A stretch of DNA of 64,000 bases, from assembly GCA_945867815.1 (NCBI GenBank), contig CAMBIX010000007.1, forward strand, positions 1 to 64,000. Direction: 5' to 3'. Of the stretch, positions 19,905-27,636 are shown in pieces (the first letter of the stretch is position 1; each line of letters opens with the position of its first letter). The position numbers and the translations under genes are program-made. Below the pieces are notes generated by a model that saw nothing but the letters and a program-made list of their open reading frames with translations, was not told where the DNA came from and ran no database searches. This DNA comes from an uncultured Veillonellaceae bacterium (GTDB taxonomy: Bacteria > Bacillota > Negativicutes > Veillonellales > Veillonellaceae).

Positions 19905-20005
19905 CTAATGCTCCATATTATAAAGCACATAATAGCTCTTACGAGCGACTTATGGAGCACGAAGTGCATAATACGGAGTCTCGGAAGACCATTAGATGCT
20001 TCCGT
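19905..20005 (-). repeat. multi-branched structured element upstream of metH
   Basis: Read on the minus strand, the element starts with ACGGAAGC, like the other 3' elements. It contains an outer CTAATG/CATTAG pairing, a GTCTTCCGAGAC hairpin and a stem of CTCC-TATTAT with ATAATA-GGAG. Inside are GCACTTCGTGC and GCTCGTAAGAGC hairpins. It lies between the activation-domain gene and metH. It could be the 3' end structure of the former or a leader structure of metH. No strong T-run follows, and it does not match a riboswitch class I know. Confidence 0.6.
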
Positions 20006-20027
20006 ACCTTGAGCAAAAAGAACTAAT

Positions 20028-20699
20028 TTAATTATTACGCGACGGACAATCCAACTTACCACAAGACGAACAACCTCGTTTTGTCCCTATGGCTCCATTT
20101 TCTGGCATCAATCCAATAATAGCCGTTACCGACTTTCTTGGAAACAACATACTCGTCTCTGTTACCGACAATCCAATTTCATCTGTATGAATAATAGCTG
20201 CCAAATCCTTTTGTACTTCTATAGGCCAATTTCCATACCCAGGACTAAATCGCCATGTAGTCTGATAACCTAATTTATGCGCTTCCTTATTAACCAAGGC
20301 ATTTACTTGGTCAGCTACCTGTTCCACAGCCGTTGTTGCTGCTGAATCCACTAACATACCTACCGTATAATTACCTTCTTTAAAGAGTTGGCTACTTCGC
20401 TGTTCCACTCCTTCACCAATTGTTACACCTAGAACACAGACACGAGTCGATTTTTCCAAATGCTTTTGAATACTCGTCCCCTCTAAGGTTAGTGGCGGAT
20501 TAGATAACACCGTATGACAAGCAGCATCATAATCATACCATTGATAAATGCCCTTAGGCACAGCGGCTAATTGCACCTCCATACAAGCTTCCTTTACATA
20601 GGATTCAGGAAATTCCTGTTCGCCCCCCTTGCGAATGCCTGCATAGCGTTTGACCTCTGATTGATCAATTTGTGATAGTCGTCCATTATAAATTGCCAT
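20028..20699 (-). CDS. free-standing methionine synthase activation-domain protein
   Basis: This ~223-residue protein resembles the reactivation domain of cobalamin-dependent methionine synthase. The key segment RFSPGYGNWPI matches the SAM-binding region of that domain, and VCVLGVTIGEGVE and MLVDSAATTAVEQVAD are also typical. It presumably supports reductive methylation of inactive cob(II)alamin on the short MetH encoded just downstream. A cysteine-rich tail (CSSCGKLDCPS) may bind a metal or cluster. ATG 20699 with GAGAGGTG upstream is preferred over GTG 20705. The start abuts the rsmG stop. Confidence 0.85.
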   Translation of the reverse strand: MAIYNGRLSQIDQSEVKRYAGIRKGGEQEFPESYVKEACMEVQLAAVPKGIYQWYDYDAACHTVLSNPPLTLEGTSIQKHLEKSTRVCVLGVTIGEGVEQRSSQLFKEGNYTVGMLVDSAATTAVEQVADQVNALVNKEAHKLGYQTTWRFSPGYGNWPIEVQKDLAAIIHTDEIGLSVTETSMLFPRKSVTAIIGLMPENGAIGTKRGCSSCGKLDCPSRNN

Positions 20700-20701
20700 G
20701 C

Positions 20702-21481
20702 TCACACCTCTCTCGTTTCACGTGAAACACCTAATGGATGTTCCTTAATTTCTTTTACCTTTCGTGGATAGGATTTTGGTGTTGCCTTTACCTTCTTTAT
20801 ATAAATAACAGCTCGTTTATCCATAAGGCCTGGTAATTGAACAGGTCTGACTTCTTCTACTTGACCACCTAATAAAGAAAGCGCCTTCTGACTATCTCTT
20901 AATTCGTCTTCATAGGCGGCTCCTTTTAAAGAAATAAAATAACCACCAACGGCTACATAAGGTAAAGCCCATTCCAATAAAACAGGTAAGCGAGCTACAG
21001 CACGGCTCGTTACGATTGCATATCCTTCACGATACTTCTTATTATGCGCCAATTCTTCCGCTCGACCATGGAGAAATGTCACATTTTGTAAATTAATTTG
21101 CTGACTTACCTCTTCTAAAAAGCGTAATCGTTTTTGCAAAGAATCAAATAAGGTTATCTGTAAGCTCTTATCATAGATAGCTAAGGGAATACCTGGAAAT
21201 CCAGCCCCTGTACCTAAATCAAGTACTTTTTTACCAGCAAAATGCATTTCGTCATAACAAGATAGAGAGTCAATTATGTGCTTTGTTACTATCTCATCAG
21301 GTAAAGTAATAGCTGTTAAATTCATCGTACGATTAACAGTCACTAATTGTTCATAATAATCGGTTAGCTGCTTTTTTTGCTCTTCTGTAAGTGATAATCC
21401 ATCTATCTGTCCCTTCTTATCTAATTCCTCGTAAAAAACATCCCTCTCTATAGGAACGGTTCGTTTATCTACACCTACCAT
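20702..21481 (-). CDS. rsmG: 16S rRNA (guanine527-N7)-methyltransferase RsmG
   Basis: RsmG methylates G527 (E. coli numbering) of 16S rRNA using SAM. Motif I VLDLGTGAGFPGIPLAI is near residue 85, with NLTAI before it, and the Rossmann methyltransferase continues through TSRAVARLPVLLEW. The 259-residue length includes a basic C-terminal tail ending GVSRETREV, whose codons form parS site 2. The gene follows mnmG by one base and precedes the activation-domain gene without a gap, so it is in the same operon. Confidence 0.95.
   Translation of the reverse strand: MVGVDKRTVPIERDVFYEELDKKGQIDGLSLTEEQKKQLTDYYEQLVTVNRTMNLTAITLPDEIVTKHIIDSLSCYDEMHFAGKKVLDLGTGAGFPGIPLAIYDKSLQITLFDSLQKRLRFLEEVSQQINLQNVTFLHGRAEELAHNKKYREGYAIVTSRAVARLPVLLEWALPYVAVGGYFISLKGAAYEDELRDSQKALSLLGGQVEEVRPVQLPGLMDKRAVIYIKKVKATPKSYPRKVKEIKEHPLGVSRETREV
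20714..20729. promoter_or_regulatory. parS site 2, inside rsmG
   Basis: CGTTTCACGTGAAACA matches parS at 15 of 16 positions. It is embedded in the last codons of rsmG, where it encodes part of VSRET, the same arrangement known for parS in the rsmG (gidB) gene of other bacteria. Confidence 0.93.
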
Positions 21482-21482
21482 A

Positions 21483-23366
21483 TTATTTTACTTGTCCTTG
21501 ACTTCGTCTATATTGTTCTAATTGAATGAGTAAAACAGAAATATCTGCTGGTGATACACCAGAGATACGACTAGCCTGTCCTATTGAATGAGGCCGAATT
21601 TTTGTTAATTTCTGTTGGGCTTCTAAAGAAATTCCCTTCATAGCCATATAATCCCATTCCTTAGGAATAATCTTTTCTTCTAATTTACGAACTTTCTCTA
21701 CTTGGTCCATTTGCTTTTTAATATAGCCTTCATAGGTAATGGACGTATTTAACTCTTCTTCTACGGCTGGGCTATACCGAGGCAAATCAAAGGCATCAGC
21801 TACCATACCGTAATCTAATTCTGTTCGTTTAACTAAATCATAAGCTGTTACACCAGTCTTTGTCCCAGCCGTTCCCATAGCTTGCAATTTAGCTTGTACT
21901 TCTTTTGTTGGATTAATTTGCTTTTCTTTTAATACATGTAAGCCTTCTTCAATTTGTTCTTTTTTCTTCAAGAAACGAGCATATCGTTCATCGGATACTA
22001 AGCCAATTTGACGACCTTTTTCTGTTAACCGTAAATCCGCATTATCTTGCCTTAATAATAAACGGTATTCACTGCGGCTAGTCATCATTCGATAAGGTTC
22101 CTTAGTTCCCTTCGTAACTAAATCATCAATTAAGACGCCAATATAAGCTTCCGACCGTGATAAAATAAAAGGATTTCGTCCTTCAATATATAAAGCTGCA
22201 TTGATACCAGCCATTAAACCTTGAGCAGCCGCTTCTTCATAACCAGACGTGCCATTTGCCTGACCTGCCGAATATAAGCCCTTTATGGATTTTACAGCTA
22301 AAGCTGGCGTTAACTGCAGCGGATTTAAACAATCATATTCAATGGCATAAGCTGGCCGCATAATTTCTACATCTTCTAACCCAGGAATAGTCCGTAAAAA
22401 AGCATACTGCACATCAATAGGCAAACTCGTACTCATCCCCTGTACATACATTTCCTGCGTATGATTACCTTCTGGTTCAATAAAGAGTTGGTGCCGTTTT
22501 TTATCTTTAAAACGAACCACCTTATCTTCAATGGATGGACAATAGCGAGGGCCTGTACCTTCAATAAGACCTGAATACATAGGAGCCCGACTCAAATTAT
22601 CCCGAATAATTTGATGGGTTGTTTCATTTGTATAAGTAAGCCAGCACATCTGCTCATTACGGTCTATCCAATCATCCATAAAGGAAAAGGCATGATACTG
22701 CGTATCCCCTAGCTGTTCTGCCATTTCATCCATATGAAGAGTTCGTTTATCTACGCGAGCTGGTGTTCCTGTCTTAAAACGCATAAGCTCAATACCACAC
22801 TGACGCAAGGATTCCGATAAATGTTCAGCCGCCCGCTGTCCATTAGGACCACCTGTATAGGTTAATTCACCAGTAATAATCTTTCCTCTTAGGTAAGTAC
22901 CTGTACAAAGAATAACGGCTTTAGCACTATAAAACTCACCAAGTTCACTAACAATCCCCTTTACCTGGCCTTCTTCTACTACAAGGTCAGTTACCATAAT
23001 CTGTTTTATATTCAAATTATCTGTCTTTTCTAAGGTTTCCTTCATTAATTTCTGATAAGCTACCTTATCTGATTGAGCCCTGAGAGCATGAACAGCTGGT
23101 CCCTTACCCCGGTTCAACATTCGCATCTGTACAGCTGTCTTATCCGCATTAATAGCCATCTGACCGCCTAAGGCATCTAATTCAAAAACTAAATGACTTT
23201 TACCCGGCCCACCAACAGCTGGATTACAAGGCATTAAGGCAATATTATCTAAATTTAAGGTGGCTAATAAGGTCTTATGACCCTTTCGAGCACAAGCAAG
23301 GGATGCTTCCGCTCCTGCATGGCCACCACCAATAACAATGACATCATATGAATCTACTGTATACAT
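21483..23366 (-). CDS. mnmG: tRNA uridine-5-carboxymethylaminomethyl synthesis protein MnmG (GidA)
   Basis: MnmG binds FAD and, with MnmE, installs the cmnm5 group at the wobble uridine of several tRNAs. The N-terminal FAD motif GGGHAGAEASLACA is at residues ~13-26, with PCNPAVGGPGKSH next, the GTYLRGKI segment and GQANGTSGYEEAAAQG further on. The 627-residue length is standard. It lies between mnmE and rsmG, in the usual order, and overlaps neither. Confidence 0.97.
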   Translation of the reverse strand: MYTVDSYDVIVIGGGHAGAEASLACARKGHKTLLATLNLDNIALMPCNPAVGGPGKSHLVFELDALGGQMAINADKTAVQMRMLNRGKGPAVHALRAQSDKVAYQKLMKETLEKTDNLNIKQIMVTDLVVEEGQVKGIVSELGEFYSAKAVILCTGTYLRGKIITGELTYTGGPNGQRAAEHLSESLRQCGIELMRFKTGTPARVDKRTLHMDEMAEQLGDTQYHAFSFMDDWIDRNEQMCWLTYTNETTHQIIRDNLSRAPMYSGLIEGTGPRYCPSIEDKVVRFKDKKRHQLFIEPEGNHTQEMYVQGMSTSLPIDVQYAFLRTIPGLEDVEIMRPAYAIEYDCLNPLQLTPALAVKSIKGLYSAGQANGTSGYEEAAAQGLMAGINAALYIEGRNPFILSRSEAYIGVLIDDLVTKGTKEPYRMMTSRSEYRLLLRQDNADLRLTEKGRQIGLVSDERYARFLKKKEQIEEGLHVLKEKQINPTKEVQAKLQAMGTAGTKTGVTAYDLVKRTELDYGMVADAFDLPRYSPAVEEELNTSITYEGYIKKQMDQVEKVRKLEEKIIPKEWDYMAMKGISLEAQQKLTKIRPHSIGQASRISGVSPADISVLLIQLEQYRRSQGQVK

Positions 23367-23398
23367 ATCTTATCCTTATCTTTCTGATTCACGTATGA

Positions 23399-24787
23399 TT
23401 ATTTTCCTAAACAAAAACGAGAAAATAATTCATCTACAATTGACTGTCCCACTGATTGACCTGTAATCTCTCCTAAGGATTCCCAAGCGCCTCGTATATC
23501 TGTTACTACACAATCAATAAGCATATGTTGATCCATCGTCTCTAAGGACTGTTGGAGTTGTTTATAGGCTGTCTCCATTAAGGTAATTTGTCTTGTATTA
23601 GTAAGTAAAGCCTGGTAGGTCGGTATGACTTGCCCCCCATATACGAGCTCTTTAACCAATTCTCTTAAAGGTGTCAATCCTTCTCCTTGGGCCGCACTAA
23701 TAGGAGCTATTTTACTAAATTGACCTATTGCTTCTATATCCTTAGCTGTCACACAAACTCCCTTATCTTCTTTATTTAAACAAATTAACGTTGCCTTACC
23801 AGATATAGCCTGTAAAATATCCTTTTCTTCAGCTGTAAGTGGCGTCGATGCATCAACAACAGCTATAATTAGGTCAGCATCATTAATATACTCTTTAGCT
23901 TTTTCTACACCAAATTGCTCAACTTCATCCTCTGTTTCTCTAAGACCTGCCGTATCGACTAAACGAAGAGCTATACCATCCACATTAATAATTTCTTCAA
24001 TACTATCTCTTGTCGTTCCAGGTATATCTGTCACAATGGCCCGATTTTTTCTAAGTAATGCATTTAATAAACTCGACTTACCTGCATTAGGACGACCTAT
24101 AATAACAGCCATGAGACCATCCCGAATGAGTTGCCCTGATTGCGCTGTTTCTAAGAGCTCTTTCATATCTTTTACCATTGGTTGAATCGTCTCTCGTGCT
24201 TCATTAATAGAGACCTCTTCAATATCCTCTTCTGGATAATCAATAGTAACTTCTAAACGAGCAATTAAGGTAATTAGTGCCTCTCTTAAAGCACCTACTT
24301 TTTTAGAAAGAGCGCCACCTAATTGATTGACCGCCAACTGAAGTGATTTATCTGTTTTTGCATCAATAATATCGGCAATTGCTTCTGCCTCTGTTAAATC
24401 GATGCGTCCATTCAAAAAAGCTCGTTTTGTAAATTCACCTGGCTCAGCCATGCGTGCACCTTGGGCTATAACGACTTTTAATATTTCTTGTACGGCTGTA
24501 TACCCGCCATGGCATTGTATTTCTACTACATCTTCAGCTGTATACGAATGAGGGCCTTTCATGAGCAAAAGCAAAACTTCATCTATAGGACTCTCTTCTT
24601 CTTCTGGGTTTACAATGTGACCATACTGAATGGTCCGATTTTGTCTTTTAGATAAGGGCTCTTGCTTTTGATCACGAAAGCAAGCATTAGCAATAGTAAA
24701 ACTATCCTTGCCACTAAGACGTATAATACTTACACCGCCAACACCTGGTGGTGTCGTGATGGCAGCTATCGTGTCTTCTGTATACAT
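23399..24787 (-). CDS. mnmE: tRNA modification GTPase MnmE (TrmE)
   Basis: MnmE is the GTPase partner of MnmG. The N-terminal folate-binding domain starts MYTEDTIAAITTPPG. The inserted G domain shows GRPNAGKSS, DIPGTTRD, DTAGLRETED and NKED, and the protein ends in the conserved cysteine motif CLGK. The frame extends to 24826, but AGAGGTAAGT precedes ATG 24787 and the family starts there, giving 463 residues. A terminator-like hairpin lies immediately upstream (24805-24840). Confidence 0.96.
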   Translation of the reverse strand: MYTEDTIAAITTPPGVGGVSIIRLSGKDSFTIANACFRDQKQEPLSKRQNRTIQYGHIVNPEEEESPIDEVLLLLMKGPHSYTAEDVVEIQCHGGYTAVQEILKVVIAQGARMAEPGEFTKRAFLNGRIDLTEAEAIADIIDAKTDKSLQLAVNQLGGALSKKVGALREALITLIARLEVTIDYPEEDIEEVSINEARETIQPMVKDMKELLETAQSGQLIRDGLMAVIIGRPNAGKSSLLNALLRKNRAIVTDIPGTTRDSIEEIINVDGIALRLVDTAGLRETEDEVEQFGVEKAKEYINDADLIIAVVDASTPLTAEEKDILQAISGKATLICLNKEDKGVCVTAKDIEAIGQFSKIAPISAAQGEGLTPLRELVKELVYGGQVIPTYQALLTNTRQITLMETAYKQLQQSLETMDQHMLIDCVVTDIRGAWESLGEITGQSVGQSIVDELFSRFCLGK

Positions 24788-24804
24788 ACTTACCTCTTTA
24801 TGGA

Positions 24805-24840
24805 AAAATAGAACCCAATCAAGCAATGATTAGGTTCTAT
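24805..24840 (-). terminator. intrinsic terminator between jag and mnmE
   Basis: On the minus strand AGAACCTAATCA, a TTGC-containing loop and TGATTGGGTTCT form a stem followed by ATTTTT. It ends the rpmH-to-jag transcript or attenuates read-through into mnmE. Confidence 0.82.
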
Positions 24841-24854
24841 ACGACTCTTAGTTA

Positions 24855-25637
24855 TTACTCTTTATAAGAAATAACAACATGACGGTAAGGGCCATCCCCT
24901 TCACTATCCGTTACAATATGTGGTTCTTCTTGTAAAGCTAAATGAATGATTTTACGTTCATATCCATTCATCGGTTCTAATACAACCTTATGATGTGTTT
25001 TCTCTACCTTATGGGCTAATCGATGGGCTAAACTAATCAAAGTGTCTCTTCGACGAGAACGATAGCCTTCCACATCGACAACAATCTGTACTCGATAAGA
25101 CAAACCTTTATTAGCTACTAAATTTGTTAAATACTGAATAGCATCCAAGGTCTGTCCATGTTTACCAATCAATAAACCTAAATTATCACCATGTACCTGA
25201 AAGGTTAGCTTATCATCTACCGTAAGACGTTCAATCATAACCCTTAGGCCCATAGAAGTAAACATATCGCTTAAAAATTGCTTTCCTTTGTCAGCAATAA
25301 TTACCCGTTCTTCTGGTGTTGGATGAACTTCTTCCGGCTCTACTGAAGTCTTCTCTACCGTATCTACAAGAACTTCGTCAGTCACTGCCAATTGGTCTTT
25401 AGTATCTTCTATAGACGTTTTATTTATAAGTGACTCGTCTTCCGTAGCCATAGGTTCTTTTTCTATAGCTTCATAAAAGAAACGCACAACAGCTGGTTTA
25501 CGACCAATACCTAAAATTCCACTTCTTGGTTCTTCTAATACTTTTGTATCTACAATACGGATGGCTTCTCCATGAGACGTTCTACCTTGTTCCAGTGCCT
25601 CTTCTACCGTTTTAGCAGTGAAATCAAAATATCCCAT
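24855..25637 (-). CDS. jag: Jag/KhpB RNA-binding protein (SpoIIIJ-associated)
   Basis: The protein has a Jag N-terminal domain (FTAKTVEEALEQG, GILGIGRKPAVVRF) and an acidic linker (residues ~75-120). A KH domain follows (LLIGKHGQTLDAIQYL), then an R3H domain (RRDTLISLAHRLAHKV, EGDGPYRHVVI). KhpB proteins bind RNA and influence cell elongation and division. The 260-residue length with a longer linker is within the normal range. It follows yidC with one base between them, the standard arrangement. Confidence 0.94.
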   Translation of the reverse strand: MGYFDFTAKTVEEALEQGRTSHGEAIRIVDTKVLEEPRSGILGIGRKPAVVRFFYEAIEKEPMATEDESLINKTSIEDTKDQLAVTDEVLVDTVEKTSVEPEEVHPTPEERVIIADKGKQFLSDMFTSMGLRVMIERLTVDDKLTFQVHGDNLGLLIGKHGQTLDAIQYLTNLVANKGLSYRVQIVVDVEGYRSRRRDTLISLAHRLAHKVEKTHHKVVLEPMNGYERKIIHLALQEEPHIVTDSEGDGPYRHVVISYKE

Positions 25638-25638
25638 C

Positions 25639-26292
25639 TTATGCCTCCTCTTTATCCATATGACGATAAATAAAAGACTGCTGAACTAATTGGAATAAGT
25701 TAGATACAACCCAGTAAATAACTAGGCCACTTGGGAATTGCAAACTAATATAACCTATAAATAAAGGCATAAAAATTTGCATAATCTTTTGCTGACCACC
25801 CATACCGCCATCAACTGCTGTTTGCTTACTCATAAAATAAGTAGAAATAGCACTTAAGATAGGCAATATATACCATGGGTCAGTCGCACTTAAACTTGGT
25901 AACCATAAGAAATGTTCATAAGCTGGATTATAAGCATAATCACGCAAGGCATAGAACATAGCTATTAAAAATGGCATCTGTACGATAAGTGGCAAGCAGC
26001 CAGATAAAGGATTTACACCCATTTCTTTATATAGCTTACCCATTTCCATTTGTAATTTCTTAGGGTCTTTTTTATATTTTTCTTGTAATTCTTTCATACG
26101 AGGCTGCAATTTCTGCATACCGCGCATAGATTTTATCTGCTTAACAGTTAAAGGTGATAAAACAGCCTTAATTATAATCGTCAAAATAATAATGGCGATT
26201 CCATAACTTGGGAATCCTAACGTCTGCGTAAAATCAAAGCAATACGTTAACAACTGTGCCATGAATTGAACAAAATAGTTCCAAATTTCCAA
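25639..26292 (-). CDS. yidC: membrane protein insertase YidC (Oxa1 family, short form)
   Basis: YidC inserts proteins into the inner membrane, alone or with SecYEG. The 217-residue short form has the conserved five-helix core: TM with SYGIAIIILTIIIKAVLSP, the cytoplasmic hairpin (KYKKDPKKLQMEM), NPLSGCLPLIVQMPFLIAMF, and two C-terminal TMs ending FPSGLVIYWVVSNLFQL. A cytoplasmic-side basic segment (VKQIKSMRGMQK) carries the groove Arg region. The start is TTG 26292, preceded by AAGGAGAAACCA. No large periplasmic P1 domain is present, as in Gram-positive relatives. Confidence 0.95.
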   Translation of the reverse strand: MEIWNYFVQFMAQLLTYCFDFTQTLGFPSYGIAIIILTIIIKAVLSPLTVKQIKSMRGMQKLQPRMKELQEKYKKDPKKLQMEMGKLYKEMGVNPLSGCLPLIVQMPFLIAMFYALRDYAYNPAYEHFLWLPSLSATDPWYILPILSAISTYFMSKQTAVDGGMGGQQKIMQIFMPLFIGYISLQFPSGLVIYWVVSNLFQLVQQSFIYRHMDKEEA

Positions 26293-26390
26293 TGGTTTCT
26301 CCTTATACTTTGCGCGGTCTGACGCATTTATATACGTTATGGTCTATATTTCATCCATATAAATGCTCGGGCATTTCCATAGTTGTGCCA

Positions 26391-26645
26391 TTAAGGCAGT
26401 GGATCGTAACCTCCCTTATGAAAAGGATGGCATTTCAGTATCCTTTTAATGCCTAAATAGCTGCCCTTCACAGGACCATATTTACGCAAGGCTTCTAACA
26501 TATAGGTTGAACAAGTCGGATAAAATCGGCACGTTCTTGGCTTTAATGGGGAAATACCATAGCGATACACTTGTACAAGAAAAATAAGAAGCCAAGTTAA
26601 TACCTTAGCTAATATATGTATTATCTTTCCTGCCCATTTCATCAT
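26391..26645 (-). CDS. yidD: membrane protein insertion efficiency factor YidD
   Basis: A small basic protein of the YidD family, with the signature [21 protein letters not shown] near residues 26-46 (quoted here as [15 protein letters not shown]), [10 protein letters not shown] and [17 protein letters not shown]. It is thought to help YidC-dependent insertion at the inner membrane. It lies in the canonical position between rnpA and yidC. Length (84 residues) is normal, and GAGAGGC precedes ATG 26645. Confidence 0.95.
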   Translation of the reverse strand: MMKWAGKIIHILAKVLTWLLIFLVQVYRYGISPLKPRTCRFYPTCSTYMLEALRKYGPVKGSYLGIKRILKCHPFHKGGYDPLP

Positions 26646-26652
26646 ATGCCTC

Positions 26653-27009
26653 TCATTTTAATAATTTACTACGTTTTAATACGTATAAAATTTCTTTTTC
26701 AGCTTCTTTATAGGTAGCACCAGATAACTTAGCTCGGCCTACAATAACAATATGATGACCTTCACGTATTTCATGTTGATGCAGACGATAGACTTCTTTC
26801 ATCAACCGTCGTGCTCGATTACGCACAACAGCGCCGCCTACCTTTTTACCTGTTACAAAACCAATCCGATGTGGCTGTTTTGCAACGGGCATGTGATACA
26901 CGACAACCATACGCCCGACAACATAGGAACCATGCTTATAAACAAGGCGATATTCTTTATTTTTACAAATTCTTCTCGCTTTATCTAAGCTATACATTCC
27001 ATATCCCAT
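26653..27009 (-). CDS. rnpA: ribonuclease P protein component RnpA
   Basis: RnpA binds the RNase P RNA and aids 5' maturation of tRNAs. The RNR motif appears as [15 protein letters not shown] near residue 60, with [15 protein letters not shown] at the start and [10 protein letters not shown] near the C-terminus. Translation may start at ATG 27009 or four codons later at ATG 26997 (MYSLDKARR), which is closer to the usual family start. It follows rpmH but a hairpin separates them. Confidence 0.95.
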   Translation of the reverse strand: MGYGMYSLDKARRICKNKEYRLVYKHGSYVVGRMVVVYHMPVAKQPHRIGFVTGKKVGGAVVRNRARRLMKEVYRLHQHEIREGHHIVIVGRAKLSGATYKEAEKEILYVLKRSKLLK

Positions 27010-27020
27010 CCCAGAGAATA

Positions 27021-27050
27021 GAAAAACTTGGCAGCAGCGCCAAGTTTTTC
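27021..27050 (-). terminator. intrinsic terminator/attenuator between rpmH and rnpA
   Basis: GAAAAACTTGGC, a short loop and GCCAAGTTTTTC form a strong 11-bp stem with T-runs on either strand. It probably tunes the excess of rpmH transcripts over rnpA-yidD-yidC transcripts. Confidence 0.88.
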
Positions 27051-27071
27051 TCCTGCCTAACAGCTATTATA

Positions 27072-27206
27072 TTATGCAGATAATTTCTTTCTGCCTTTAG
27101 CGCGTCTACGTTTTAAAACAAGACGACCACCAATCGTTTTCATACGTTCACGGAAACCGTGCGTACGTTTTCTCCAAAGTGTGTTTGGTTGATAAGTACG
27201 TTTCAT
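27072..27206 (-). CDS. rpmH: 50S ribosomal protein L34
   Basis: The 44-residue product begins [20 protein letters not shown] and ends [10 protein letters not shown], a complete bacterial L34. GGAGGTG lies 8 nt before ATG 27204-27206. It is in the classic position next to the dnaA origin, divergent from dnaA, and is driven by a near-perfect sigma-70-type promoter at 27263-27291. Confidence 0.98.
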   Translation of the reverse strand: MKRTYQPNTLWRKRTHGFRERMKTIGGRLVLKRRRAKGRKKLSA

Positions 27207-27262
27207 GCTGGAACACCTCCTTCAATAGCATTCGATTCTTTCACGTATACCATAACAGTATA

Positions 27263-27291
27263 ATTATATGTATAAGATAAAAGTCTGTCAA
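27263..27291 (-). promoter_or_regulatory. rpmH promoter, consensus sigma-70 type
   Basis: On the minus strand TTGACA (27286-27291) and TATAAT (27263-27268) are separated by exactly 17 nt, a perfect consensus. It lies about 57 nt upstream of the rpmH start, as expected for a highly expressed ribosomal protein operon. Confidence 0.92.
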
Positions 27292-27636
27292 TGAAAAAGC
27301 CTATTTCTCTTAGTTTGCCCCATCTGCTCGTCTAGTCAAAGACTAGTATCAATGATACAATATAAGCAATATACATATACTTTTATAAAAGACAAAATAG
27401 GCATAACCAAGAAAGACAACTTTATAGTTATGTACAGGTTATAAACAAGTAATCCACTCTATATACAGACTTATACACAGAGTTATAAACAACCACTTAA
27501 CCTTAGTTATTACTTGTTATTGTAGCCTTTTTCTTTTTCTCTTTTTAAGAGTTATCCACAGGTTATTCTCTATTTTCTATCCACTTATTCACTTTTTTAT
27601 TTTTTATCACATTCGTTTTCACAGAAAGGACTAATC
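27292..27636. other. oriC, left part (upstream of dnaA)
   Basis: The rpmH-dnaA gap contains several DnaA-box-like 9-mers: TTATCCACA at 27552-27560 (perfect), TTATACACA at 27471-27479, TTATAAACA at 27439-27447 and 27483-27491, and TTATGTACA at 27428-27436. T-rich stretches (27520-27550, 27585-27605) could serve as unwinding sequence. The dnaA promoter must also lie here. Confidence 0.85.

Noticed and set aside
19789-20027. Cobalamin riboswitch upstream of metH
   Set aside because: The conserved B12-box type sequence (GCCACTG) and the usual architecture are absent; I report only an unknown structure.
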